Assembly: GCF_036090055.1 (NCBI RefSeq)
Contig: NZ_CP107970.1
Location: 1,924,501-1,988,500, forward strand
DNA from: Nocardioides sp. NBC_00368
GTDB lineage: Bacteria; Actinomycetota; Actinomycetes; Propionibacteriales; Nocardioidaceae
Direction of reading: 5' to 3'
Length of the DNA: 64,000 nt
The position numbers and the translations under genes are program-made. Shown piece after piece: positions 43,840 through 52,061 of this stretch. The notes beneath the pieces are model-generated. The model searched no databases. It worked only from the letters and a program-made list of their open reading frames with translations, and was not told the origin of the DNA. The stretch's first letter is position 1. Every line of letters starts with the position of its first letter.

Positions 43840-45045
43840 GTGAGTAACAGCAGCCCCGCCGTCGCCGCTCAGGACGCCCCCGTGTTCGAGCGGTTCGACC
43901 AAGAACGCATGATGCTTGATCCGTACGCCGACTTCGCGCAGATGCGGGATCTGGCACCGGTCGTCCACGTGCCCGCCATCGGACGCTACCTCCTGACCAC
44001 TCACGCGGCCGTCACGTCCGCTGAGAACAATCCGGAGATCTTCACGGCACACGCCTCGCGGCCGACGATGGTTCGAGCCTTCGGCGCCCGCCCCATGCTG
44101 CGCAAGGACGACCCTCAGCACGCCGTTGAGCGAGGTGCCATCAACCCCACGCTTCGACCGAAGCCGGTGCACGAGACGTGGTCTCCGCACTTCCGCGAGA
44201 ACGTCGAGCACTGGCTTGATCGCCTGGAGGAGATCGGACCCGACAACGCGGATCTCAATCGAGACTTCGCGGTGCCGGTCGCGAGCAAGAACCTTCTCGA
44301 CCTGTTGGGGCTCCCGAAGGCGGTCGACGTTCGGGACGTTGCCCGGTGGTCGACCGACTTCATCGCCGGGATCGGAAACGTCCTGGACGATTCGGAGATC
44401 TGGGCCCGGTGCGACCGCAGTCAGGCGGAAGCGCACGCCGTTCTCGACGAGCTCCTACCGCACCTCACACGCGAGCCCGACGCCTCCATCACCTCTCATC
44501 TGCTCCAGGTCGGACTGGACGAGCAGACGGTGCGGGCGAATGTCTTCCTCACCATTTCGGGAGGGATGAATGAGCCCCAGCACATGATCACCAACCTGGT
44601 GTGGGCGCTGTCGGGTCACCCTGACCAGCTCGACCTCATCCGCAATGGACAGGTCAGCTGGGGCGATGCCTTCGAGGAGGCCGTGCGGTGGCTCTCGCCG
44701 ATCGGCATGCTTCCGCGAGAGACCACGCGTGACGTCGACTGGGCCGGCCACCACATCCCGGCAGGCGCCGACATCGGGCTGCTCCTCGCGTCCGCGAATC
44801 GGGACGAGGCGGTCTTCGCGGACGCCAACTCCTTCAACATCGAGCGCAATGCCCGCGGTCACGTCGGCTTCGGCAACGGGGTGCACATGTGTGCGGGCCG
44901 ATGGGCAGCGAAGACCGCCGTCGGCGAGGTCGCGCTGCCCATGCTCTACGCGCGGTTCCCGAACCTTCGCGTTGACGAACGACGAATGACGACCTGGGAG
45001 GGCTGGGTCTTCCGCGGCGTCACCAGCCTTCCGGTGACCTGGTAG
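43840..45045 (+). CDS. cytochrome P450 (aromatic O-demethylase-like)
   Basis: The 401-aa P450 starts at GTG 43840; 13 upstream codons are doubtful. The heme loop is VGFGNGVHMCAGRW with thiolate C351. ExxR is E280-R283. The I-helix reads LTISGGMNEPQHM (238-249): the usual acid-alcohol pair is replaced by NEP, as in GcoA-type demethylases of methoxy aromatics. A ferredoxin and a reductase gene follow at once, giving a complete three-component class I system. Predicted reaction is oxidative O-demethylation or ring hydroxylation; formaldehyde released could be handled by other enzymes. Confidence 0.88.
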   Translation: MSNSSPAVAAQDAPVFERFDQERMMLDPYADFAQMRDLAPVVHVPAIGRYLLTTHAAVTSAENNPEIFTAHASRPTMVRAFGARPMLRKDDPQHAVERGAINPTLRPKPVHETWSPHFRENVEHWLDRLEEIGPDNADLNRDFAVPVASKNLLDLLGLPKAVDVRDVARWSTDFIAGIGNVLDDSEIWARCDRSQAEAHAVLDELLPHLTREPDASITSHLLQVGLDEQTVRANVFLTISGGMNEPQHMITNLVWALSGHPDQLDLIRNGQVSWGDAFEEAVRWLSPIGMLPRETTRDVDWAGHHIPAGADIGLLLASANRDEAVFADANSFNIERNARGHVGFGNGVHMCAGRWAAKTAVGEVALPMLYARFPNLRVDERRMTTWEGWVFRGVTSLPVTW

Positions 45046-45093
45046 TCGCAGCGACTCCCCCTCTCACCCCTACCGAACGGAGCAGTGAAGCAG

Positions 45094-45414
45094 ATGCCGA
45101 CGATCACCTACCGGCAACCCGACGGATCCACCCTGAGCGTCGCAGTGAGCGATGGGACCTCAGTGATGCGGGCCGCGTTGGAGAACGATATTCGAGGAAT
45201 CATCGGCGAGTGCGGAGGCCAAGCCATGTGCGCCACGTGCCACGTGTACGTGGGGTCGACTCCCGAACTGCCACCGATCGCCGAGGAGGAGCAGGAGATG
45301 CTGGAGTGCACCGCCGCCCCACGAGACCCTGCCCGAAGCCGCCTGGGTTGTCAGCTCAAGGCGGGTAGCGACTTCGAAGCCATCGAAGTCGAAATCCCCG
45401 CACGGCAGGTGTGA
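45094..45414 (+). CDS. [2Fe-2S] ferredoxin, P450 electron donor
   Basis: The 106-aa protein starts at ATG 45094, with GGAG 11 bases upstream; an in-frame GTG at 45085 sits too close to that site. Cluster cysteines are C40, C46, C49 and C86 (ECGGQAMCATC...LGC), the adrenodoxin/putidaredoxin pattern. It links the reductase to the P450. Its stop overlaps the reductase gene. Confidence 0.9.
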   Translation: MPTITYRQPDGSTLSVAVSDGTSVMRAALENDIRGIIGECGGQAMCATCHVYVGSTPELPPIAEEEQEMLECTAAPRDPARSRLGCQLKAGSDFEAIEVEIPARQV

Positions 45415-46574
45415 GCATGACTCTCGACGAAACCGTTGCCTGCATCGGCGCCGGGCACGCCGGAGTTCAACTCGCAGAGTCTCTTCGGACCGAGGGCTTC
45501 GCAGGGCGCATCGTCCTGATCGACGAGCAAGAGCACCTCCCGTACTCGCGTCCGCCCCTGTCCAAGGAGTTCATGACGGGCACCGAGATGGCGCCTCTCC
45601 CCCTCAAGGGCGCATCGTGGTACGCCGCTCACGACGTCACCCTCCACACGGGCACTCGGGCAACGTCTATCGATCGGGAGCGACGACGGGTGCACCTCGA
45701 GGATGGCAGTGCCCTTGGCTGGAACCATCTCGTGCTGGCGCAGGGAGCCCGCGCCCGGACACTCGACGTGCCAGGGTCCACCCTCGCCGGGATCCATACG
45801 CTGCGGACCCTGAACGACGCGAAGGGGCTCCGAGCGCCGCTCGCTAGATCAAACCGGGTTGTCGTTGTCGGCGCGGGCTTCATCGGCCTCGAGTTCGCGT
45901 GCGCGGCCCGTGCGACCGGACTCGACGTGACGGTTGTGGACCCGGCAGGCCGGGCTCTCGCGCGCTCAGTCAGCAGCGTGACGGCAGCCGCCCTTGTCAG
46001 CCGCCTGGAAGCCGCCGGCACGCATTTCAGCTTTGAGACCTCGGTCCTGGCTTTTCAAGGGGAAGACCACGTCCGTCGAGTCCTGACCTCGAATGGCGAC
46101 CTCGATGCCGACCTGGTCGTCATCGGTATCGGTGTCGTACCCCGCGACGAGCTCGCCCACGAGGCGGGACTCGAAGTCGACGGCGGCATCGTCGTCGACT
46201 CAGCGTTGCTCACCAGCGATCCGAACATCACAGCCGTCGGCGACCTGGCGGTCAGTTCCTCGACAGGCGCACGAACCGAATGCGTTCAGAACGCAGCCGA
46301 CCAGGCCCGCTATGTCGCACAGCGCATCGTCGGCAAGACAGCGGAACAGTACGCACATGTCCCCCGCTTCTGGAGTCACCTGGGGCCGAATCGGCTCCAG
46401 ATCGTCGGCACCTGGACCGGATCCGACAACAGTGAACTCGCGGGCAACCCGGATGGCGCCTTCTCCATACGTCACTATCGCGGCTCGTCGCTCATCGCGG
46501 TGGAGTCGGTCAACCAACCGAGGGAGCACATGCAGGCTCGCAAGGCGCTCGAGTCGCGGCTCTCCGTTGCCTGA
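45411..46574 (+). CDS. NAD(P)H-dependent ferredoxin reductase (FAD)
   Basis: The 387-aa protein starts at GTG 45411 or ATG 45417; either overlaps or abuts the ferredoxin stop. It shows two dinucleotide-binding motifs: CIGAGHAGVQLAESL near residues 11-25 (FAD) and VVVVGAGFIGLEFACAA near 148-164 (NADH). LPYSRPPLSKEFM and ITAVGDLA are typical of putidaredoxin reductase-type enzymes. It feeds electrons to the ferredoxin and P450. It is the last gene of block B on this strand. Confidence 0.9.
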   Translation: MSMTLDETVACIGAGHAGVQLAESLRTEGFAGRIVLIDEQEHLPYSRPPLSKEFMTGTEMAPLPLKGASWYAAHDVTLHTGTRATSIDRERRRVHLEDGSALGWNHLVLAQGARARTLDVPGSTLAGIHTLRTLNDAKGLRAPLARSNRVVVVGAGFIGLEFACAARATGLDVTVVDPAGRALARSVSSVTAAALVSRLEAAGTHFSFETSVLAFQGEDHVRRVLTSNGDLDADLVVIGIGVVPRDELAHEAGLEVDGGIVVDSALLTSDPNITAVGDLAVSSSTGARTECVQNAADQARYVAQRIVGKTAEQYAHVPRFWSHLGPNRLQIVGTWTGSDNSELAGNPDGAFSIRHYRGSSLIAVESVNQPREHMQARKALESRLSVA

Positions 46575-46589
46575 CTCGAGCCGCAACGC

Positions 46590-47237
46590 TCAGCGAATGT
46601 CGTTCCGAATCGCCGACGCTGCATCGATGAGGCGCTCACCGATCCGCCCGACGTCGGCCGGACCTGTCAGATAGACCACCGCGATGGCCGCAGGCTGCTG
46701 GCCAGGCACCGCGAGCGGTGCGGCAACAGACGACAGTCCATGGATCATCTCGTCGTGACTCGTCTCGTACGGGAGGTCCCACGTGTCCGTATGGACCAAC
46801 CGTCCGACGGCTCTTCCCGGGGCACCGCGGTCCAGCGGATGACGCGTCCCAGGTCGCTGGGCCACCGCCGCTATGGCAGCGCGTGGCTCGACGCGCACGA
46901 TGGTCACCGCGTCCTCTCGGTCCAGAACGACCAGAAACGCCGTCATCCCGAGCTCGTTGGCAACGAGCGTCAGTTCTGGAAGCGCTGCCGTCTGTAGATC
47001 ACGAGAGACGTTGCGGGCCAGAGACGCCAAGCTCACGCCCAGGAGGACATCGCCCGCGGCATCCCTGGAAACCAGGCCGTGGCTCTCCAGCGTCCTGACG
47101 ATTCGGTAGGTGATGGACCGGTGCAGCTGGAGTCGGGCGGACAACTCAGTCACCGACAAAGGGCTGTCGGCCTCCGCAAGCACCTCGAGTGCCTTGATTC
47201 CTCGCGACAGCGTCTGCAGCGACGTGGGCTCCGCCAC
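46590..47237 (-). CDS. IclR-family transcriptional regulator
   Basis: The 215-aa protein starts at GTG 47237, eight bases after GGAGGAA. The N-terminal winged HTH (7-62: TLSRGIKALEVLAEADSPLSVTELSARLQLHRSITYRIVRTLESHGLV) and a shortened effector-binding domain (GRAVGRLVHT, VAAPLAVPGQQPAAIAVVYL) define the family; it is about 35 residues shorter than most. It diverges from block C, the homoprotocatechuate genes, and probably regulates them. IclR proteins control many protocatechuate and homoprotocatechuate operons. Confidence 0.9.
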   Translation of the reverse strand: MAEPTSLQTLSRGIKALEVLAEADSPLSVTELSARLQLHRSITYRIVRTLESHGLVSRDAAGDVLLGVSLASLARNVSRDLQTAALPELTLVANELGMTAFLVVLDREDAVTIVRVEPRAAIAAVAQRPGTRHPLDRGAPGRAVGRLVHTDTWDLPYETSHDEMIHGLSSVAAPLAVPGQQPAAIAVVYLTGPADVGRIGERLIDAASAIRNDIR

Positions 47238-47272
47238 AAATTCCTCCTCGAAAGTCTTGTGTCCGACTGATC

Positions 47273-47284
47273 CGATACGTATCG
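47273..47284. promoter_or_regulatory. palindromic operator, IclR/monooxygenase intergenic region
   Basis: CGATACGTATCG is a perfect palindrome about 36 bases upstream of the IclR start. It is a candidate site for IclR autoregulation. Confidence 0.5.
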
Positions 47285-47312
47285 TACTCGGTGTCGCCGT
47301 TATCCGATATGC

Positions 47313-47326
47313 CTATTCGATAATAG
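47313..47326. promoter_or_regulatory. AT-rich inverted repeat before block C
   Basis: CTATT and AATAG flank CGAT. The site lies 18 bases before the monooxygenase start in an AT-rich patch, unusual for this DNA. It probably overlaps the block C promoter. Confidence 0.45.
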
Positions 47327-47344
47327 AACTCATAGGGAGTGTTG

Positions 47345-49240
47345 ATGCAGTTCCACGACCACGGCTATGTGTCTGGCGATCCGCGTGTAGAGCCAGCCGC
47401 AGGTGTCGGAGTCGACCGTCCGGAGGATCTTCCGGACCGTGTCGACGCCTTGATCGTTGGGGCAGGTCCCGCCGGCGTCACCGCCCTCGCCCAGTTGGCG
47501 CAGTTCCCCAATGTCAACGCCCGCCTCATCGAGCGTCGACCCGATCGCCTCGCGGTCGGACAGGCTGACGGGATCCAGGCCCGCAGCGTAGAGAGCTTCC
47601 AAGCGTTCGGGTTCGCCAATCGTCTGACCGAAGAGGCCTACCGGATCTACTCGATGGCGTTCTGGAAGCCGGACCCTCTCGAACCCAAGCACATCGTCCG
47701 CACGTCTTTGGTGCCCGACGACCCCCAAGGGGTCAGCGAGTTTCCGCACCTCATCATCAACCAGGCCCGGGTCCAGGACTACTTCGCCGAGTTCGCCGCC
47801 AACTCGCCGAGCCGCGCCACCCCTGACTACGGAGTCGAGTTCCTCGGACTGCGGGTGACCGATCGCGCTCACCATCCCGTCGACGTGGACGTGCGTCACA
47901 CTGTCGGACCGCGAACGGGCGAGATTCGTACGATCCAGGCGGAGTACGTCGTGGGTTGCGACGGGGCGCGCAGCAGCGTCCGCGACGCCATCGGTCGAAA
48001 GCTGGTGCGCCAGGCGGCGATGCATGCCTGGGGCGTCATGGACGTCCTGGTGGAGACCGACTTCCCCGACTACCGCACCAAGTGCGCGATCCAGTCGCAC
48101 GACGGCGGCAACATCCTGCTCATCCCTCGCGAGGGCGGTTACCTCACCCGGTTCTACGTCGACTTGGGCGAGGTCGCCGAAGACAACGATGGAGCCGTGC
48201 GGCAGACGCCGCTGGCGACTGTCGTTGCCCGCGCGAACAAGATCTTGCATCCGTACTCCATCCAGGTCCGCCAGGTCACCTGGTGGAGCATCTACGAGGT
48301 CGGCCACCGCCTGACCGACAAGTTCGACAACGTGCCTGCGGACGACGAGACGAGGACACCGCGGGTGTTCATCGCGGGGGACGCCTGCCACACTCACTCA
48401 GCCAAGGCCGGCCAGGGGATGAACGTCTCCATCCAGGACGGCTGGAACATCGGCTGGAAGCTCGGACACGTTCTCGACGGCCGTGCTCCAGCGACGCTGC
48501 TGCACACCTACTCCGCGGAGCGGCAGGTCATCGCCCAGGACCTGATCGACTTCGACAAGGAGTGGTCGACTCTGATGGCCACACCGGCCGAGGAACTGGC
48601 AGAACCGTCATCTCTCGAGGAGTTCTACGTCAAGACCTTCGAGTTCCCCGCAGGGTTCATGACTCAGTACGGACCTTCGATGCTCGTCGCGGAGCCGACC
48701 CACCAGCACCTGGCAGCCGGATATCCGATCGGGAAGCGCTTCAAGTCCGCTCTGGTCAACCGCGTCGCGGACACTGTCCCGATCCACCTGGGACATCACG
48801 CACGCGCCGATGGCCGATGGCGGATCTACGTCTTCGCAGACGCCTCGTCCCCGGGCATCGGCCCGGTGAACGACCTCGCAGCCTGGCTGGAGACCGATCC
48901 GGCATCTCCCCTCAAGGCGCACACGCCACCTGACCTTGACATCGACGCGTACTTCGACGTCAAGGTCATCTACCAACAGCGGTTCGAAGACGTCGACCTG
49001 CGGCTGGTGCCCCGAGTTTTCCTTCCCCGCGCCGGCAAGCGCTCCTTGGTCAACTGGGAGAAGGTCTACGCCACCGAGGACGGGCAGGACATCTTCGAGG
49101 AGCGCGAGATCGACTGCGGCGGTGCAGTCATCGTCGTACGCCCAGACCAGTACGTGGCCAACGTGGTGCCGCTGACCGCGACCGAAGAGCTCGCGACCTT
49201 CTTCGACGGCATCTTCATACAGAGTCGGTCGAGCCGATGA
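47345..49240 (+). CDS. FAD-dependent aromatic monooxygenase (phenol/3-hydroxybenzoate hydroxylase type)
   Basis: The 631-aa protein starts at ATG 47345, six bases after AGGGAG; GTG 47339 overlaps the ribosome site. The flavin motifs are VDALIVGAGPAGVTALAQL near 34-52, VVGCDGARSSVRDAIG near 198-213 and FIAGDACHTHSAKAGQGMNVSIQDGWNIGWKL near 341-372. Length and the C-terminal thioredoxin-like domain match phenol 2-monooxygenase and 3-hydroxybenzoate 4-hydroxylase. As first gene before the homoprotocatechuate pathway it may hydroxylate 3- or 4-hydroxyphenylacetate, or a related phenol, to the catechol used by HpaD. Confidence 0.85.
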   Translation: MQFHDHGYVSGDPRVEPAAGVGVDRPEDLPDRVDALIVGAGPAGVTALAQLAQFPNVNARLIERRPDRLAVGQADGIQARSVESFQAFGFANRLTEEAYRIYSMAFWKPDPLEPKHIVRTSLVPDDPQGVSEFPHLIINQARVQDYFAEFAANSPSRATPDYGVEFLGLRVTDRAHHPVDVDVRHTVGPRTGEIRTIQAEYVVGCDGARSSVRDAIGRKLVRQAAMHAWGVMDVLVETDFPDYRTKCAIQSHDGGNILLIPREGGYLTRFYVDLGEVAEDNDGAVRQTPLATVVARANKILHPYSIQVRQVTWWSIYEVGHRLTDKFDNVPADDETRTPRVFIAGDACHTHSAKAGQGMNVSIQDGWNIGWKLGHVLDGRAPATLLHTYSAERQVIAQDLIDFDKEWSTLMATPAEELAEPSSLEEFYVKTFEFPAGFMTQYGPSMLVAEPTHQHLAAGYPIGKRFKSALVNRVADTVPIHLGHHARADGRWRIYVFADASSPGIGPVNDLAAWLETDPASPLKAHTPPDLDIDAYFDVKVIYQQRFEDVDLRLVPRVFLPRAGKRSLVNWEKVYATEDGQDIFEEREIDCGGAVIVVRPDQYVANVVPLTATEELATFFDGIFIQSRSSR

Positions 49241-50493
49241 CTGCCGGACAAGTCGCCGAGCGCCATGTCCGCGCTCGATCCGAAAGGCAGCTGTTCCGGT
49301 TGCTCGGACCTGCCTTCATCGCCGCCATTGCCTACGTCGACCCCGGAAACGTCGCGACGAACCTGACTGCCGGAGCCAAGTACGGCTATCTGCTCGTCTG
49401 GGTCCTCTTGCTCGCAAGCGCTGCGGCCGTTGTTGCCCAATACCTCTCCGCGAAGCTCGCCATCGTCACCGGCCGCAGCCTCCCGGAGGTTCTCGGCGAG
49501 CGGCTTCCCACCAAGCGGCGGCTCCTCTACTGGGCCCAGGCGGAGGTCACGATCGCAGCCACCGAGGTGGCCGAGGTGATCGGCGGGGCGATCGCCCTCC
49601 AGATCCTCTTCGGTCTTCCATTGGTGATCGGAGGATCGGTCGTCGCCCTAGTCTCCTTCGGCATCCTGATGCTGCAGTCACGGCACCGACAGAACTCGTT
49701 CCAGTTCGTGATCCTGGGCATGCTCGCCATCATCACCATCGGGTTCTCATCTGGACTCGCGGTAAGCCACGTCGACTGGCTCGGCGCCCTCGGCGGGATG
49801 GTTCCTCGCTTCGACGACACCGAGTCCGTGCTGCTCGCCGCCGGAATCGTCGGCGCCACCGTCATGCCGCATGCCATCTACGCCCACTCCAGCCTGGCGC
49901 GAGACCGTCACTGTCCGCCTGGACGCTACGCACCTTCCTGGCGCGTCAAGCGCCTCTTGCAGGCAACCAGGTGGGACGTGGGCGCCGCCCTGGGCGTTGC
50001 GGGGAGCGTCAACCTCGCGATGCTTCTCCTAGCGGCCGCAGCCCTGGGCGGGATCCCCGGCACCGACACGCTCCAGGGCGCCGCCCGCGCCATGAGCGAC
50101 CACATCGCACCGATGATCGGGCTCGTCTTTGCCATCGGGCTTCTCGCCTCCGGCCTCGCCTCGACCGCCGTCGGCGGCTATGCCGGCTCGGAGATCATGG
50201 CGGGACTGCTCCGCGTCCAGGTCTCCGTTCTGGTGCGCCGCGCGGTCACCATCGTCCCGGCACTCGTGATCCTCGGTGTCGGTCTGGATCCCACTCGAGC
50301 GCTCGTGCTCAGTCAGGTCGTCCTGTCGCTCGGGATCCCCCTCGCTCTGGTGCCGCTCGTACGACTGACAGCCGACCGGGCGGTGATGGGCCAGTTCGTC
50401 AACGGAGTCCCCCTGCGGGTGGCCGGCGCGGTGGTCGCTACAGCGATTGTCGGCCTCAACGTCGTACTTCTCATCCTCACACTGAAGGGATAA
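49237..50493 (+). CDS. mntH: Nramp-family divalent metal transporter (MntH-like)
   Basis: The 418-aa membrane protein starts at ATG 49237, overlapping the monooxygenase stop (ATGA). About eleven hydrophobic helices are visible. The metal-site motifs of Nramp are present: DPGN at 35-38 in helix 1 and MPHAIYAHSS near 210-219 in helix 6. Nramp proteins import Mn(II) or Fe(II) with protons. Placement inside an aromatic operon is unusual. The operon ends with HpaD, whose actinobacterial relatives use Mn(II), so a metal-supply role is plausible. Confidence 0.9.
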   Translation: MTAGQVAERHVRARSERQLFRLLGPAFIAAIAYVDPGNVATNLTAGAKYGYLLVWVLLLASAAAVVAQYLSAKLAIVTGRSLPEVLGERLPTKRRLLYWAQAEVTIAATEVAEVIGGAIALQILFGLPLVIGGSVVALVSFGILMLQSRHRQNSFQFVILGMLAIITIGFSSGLAVSHVDWLGALGGMVPRFDDTESVLLAAGIVGATVMPHAIYAHSSLARDRHCPPGRYAPSWRVKRLLQATRWDVGAALGVAGSVNLAMLLLAAAALGGIPGTDTLQGAARAMSDHIAPMIGLVFAIGLLASGLASTAVGGYAGSEIMAGLLRVQVSVLVRRAVTIVPALVILGVGLDPTRALVLSQVVLSLGIPLALVPLVRLTADRAVMGQFVNGVPLRVAGAVVATAIVGLNVVLLILTLKG

Positions 50494-50496
50494 CCC

Positions 50497-51282
50497 GTGC
50501 TGGAACCAGCTCAGATCGAGCACATCGCGGACGAGCTCCTTGCCGCGGACAGGGGACGGTCGGTCGTGCCGCTCCTGACGGCACACCACCCCGGAATGAC
50601 CGTGGACGACGCCTACGCCGTGCAAGCGCTGTGGGCGAAGCGGCGAGCCGAGTCGGGACACCGCGTGGTCGGCCACAAGATCGGCCTCACCTCCAAGGTG
50701 ATGCAAGCGGCAACCGGAATCACCGAGCCGGACTACGGCGTGATCTTCGACGACATGGTCTTCGAGAACGGCGCGGTAGTCCCATTCGACAACTACTCCA
50801 ACGTCCGTATCGAGGTGGAGCTCGCCTTCGTCCTGGACAAGCCGTTGAGCGGGCCGGCCTGCACGATCTTCGACGTCCTGTCGGCGACGAAGTACGTCGT
50901 GCCGGCACTCGAGATCCTGAACTCTCACGTCGAGCTGCAGGGCCGCACCATCGTGGACACCATCAGCGACAACGCCGCGATGGGCGCCATGGTCCTCGGC
51001 GGGCGTCCCGTGGCCGTCGACGAGATCGACCTGCGCTGGGTCGGGGCTCTCCTCTACCGCAACCAGACGATCGAGGAGACGGGCATCGCCGCCGGCGTGC
51101 TCAATCACCCTGCCAGCGGCGTCGCCTGGCTGGCCAACAAGCTGTTCGCCCACGGCACCACCCTCGCTGCCGGCGAGATCATCCTGGCCGGATCGTTCAC
51201 TCGTCCGATGTGGGTCGAACGCGGCGACAGCATCCACGCCGACTACGGAAGCCTGGGAGCCATCACATGCCTCTTCGAGTAG
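50497..51282 (+). CDS. hpaH: 2-oxo-hept-4-ene-1,7-dioate hydratase
   Basis: The 261-aa protein starts at GTG 50497, directly after the transporter. Hallmarks of the HpaH/MhpD group are VVGHKIGLTSKVMQ (K61), TEPDYGVIFDDM near 77-87, metal-binding E106 and E108 (RIEVELAFVL) and SFTRPMWVERGDSIHADYG near the end. It adds water to 2-oxohept-4-ene-1,7-dioate in the homoprotocatechuate meta pathway. It overlaps the aldolase gene by 16 bases. Confidence 0.92.
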   Translation: MLEPAQIEHIADELLAADRGRSVVPLLTAHHPGMTVDDAYAVQALWAKRRAESGHRVVGHKIGLTSKVMQAATGITEPDYGVIFDDMVFENGAVVPFDNYSNVRIEVELAFVLDKPLSGPACTIFDVLSATKYVVPALEILNSHVELQGRTIVDTISDNAAMGAMVLGGRPVAVDEIDLRWVGALLYRNQTIEETGIAAGVLNHPASGVAWLANKLFAHGTTLAAGEIILAGSFTRPMWVERGDSIHADYGSLGAITCLFE

Positions 51283-52061
51283 ACCCCACGTTCCGCGAGG
51301 CGCTCACCACCGCCAACCGCCCGTTGATCGGCATGTGGGTGTGCAGCGGGAGCCCCCTCGTGGCAGAGATCTGCGCCGACAGCGGCCTGGACTGGCTGCT
51401 GATCGACGCCGAGCACAGCCCCAACGGCCTGGAGTCTTTGCTTGCACAGCTCCAGGCAGTGCACGGATACGCTGCGACGCCGCTGGTGCGACCCCCGTCA
51501 GCCGACACGGTCACGATCAAGCAGTACCTCGACCTCGGGGTGCAGAACCTGCTGGTCCCCATGATCGACACTGCTGCCGAGGCGGCCGCCGTCGTGCGCG
51601 CAGTCTCCTATCCGCCGGCGGGCGTACGCGGCGTCGGCAGTGCGCTGGCCCGAGCCTCTCGCTGGAACCGGGTTGTGGACTACCTCGACGTCGCGCGGGA
51701 GACGATCGCGGTCTTCGTCCAGATCGAAAGCAGCGCAGCCGTCGGGAACGTCGAGGCGATCCTCTCCACACCAGGCATCGACGGGATCTTCGTCGGTCCC
51801 TCCGACCTCGCCGCGTCGATGGGCCTCCTCGGGCAGCAGGGCCATCCCGACGTCATCGCCGCCGTCGAGCGATGCATCTCCGCAGCCAGTGCCGCGGGCG
51901 TCAAGGTCGGGGTCAACGCCTTCGCGCCAGAGCTCGCACGGCGCTACCTCGCCCAGGGCGCCGACTTCATCCTCGTCGGCGCCGACGTGCAACTGCTCGC
52001 CCGAGGCAGCGAGAAGCTCGCGGTGGATCACATCCCCACCACAAACACCAAGGACGCGTGA
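51267..52061 (+). CDS. hpaI: 4-hydroxy-2-oxoheptane-1,7-dioate aldolase
   Basis: The 264-aa class II aldolase starts at ATG 51267 within the end of hpaH, with GGGAG upstream. The HpcH/HpaI fold shows LIDAEHSPNGLESL near 43-57, LVRPPSADTVTIKQYLDLGVQNLLVPMI near 72-99, FVQIESSAAVGNVEAI and GIDGIFVGPSDLAASMG, with metal-binding Glu and Asp in the last two. It splits the hydratase product to pyruvate and succinate semialdehyde. The aldehyde could be oxidised by the dehydrogenase of block B or by a host enzyme. Confidence 0.92.
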   Translation: MPLRVDPTFREALTTANRPLIGMWVCSGSPLVAEICADSGLDWLLIDAEHSPNGLESLLAQLQAVHGYAATPLVRPPSADTVTIKQYLDLGVQNLLVPMIDTAAEAAAVVRAVSYPPAGVRGVGSALARASRWNRVVDYLDVARETIAVFVQIESSAAVGNVEAILSTPGIDGIFVGPSDLAASMGLLGQQGHPDVIAAVERCISAASAAGVKVGVNAFAPELARRYLAQGADFILVGADVQLLARGSEKLAVDHIPTTNTKDA

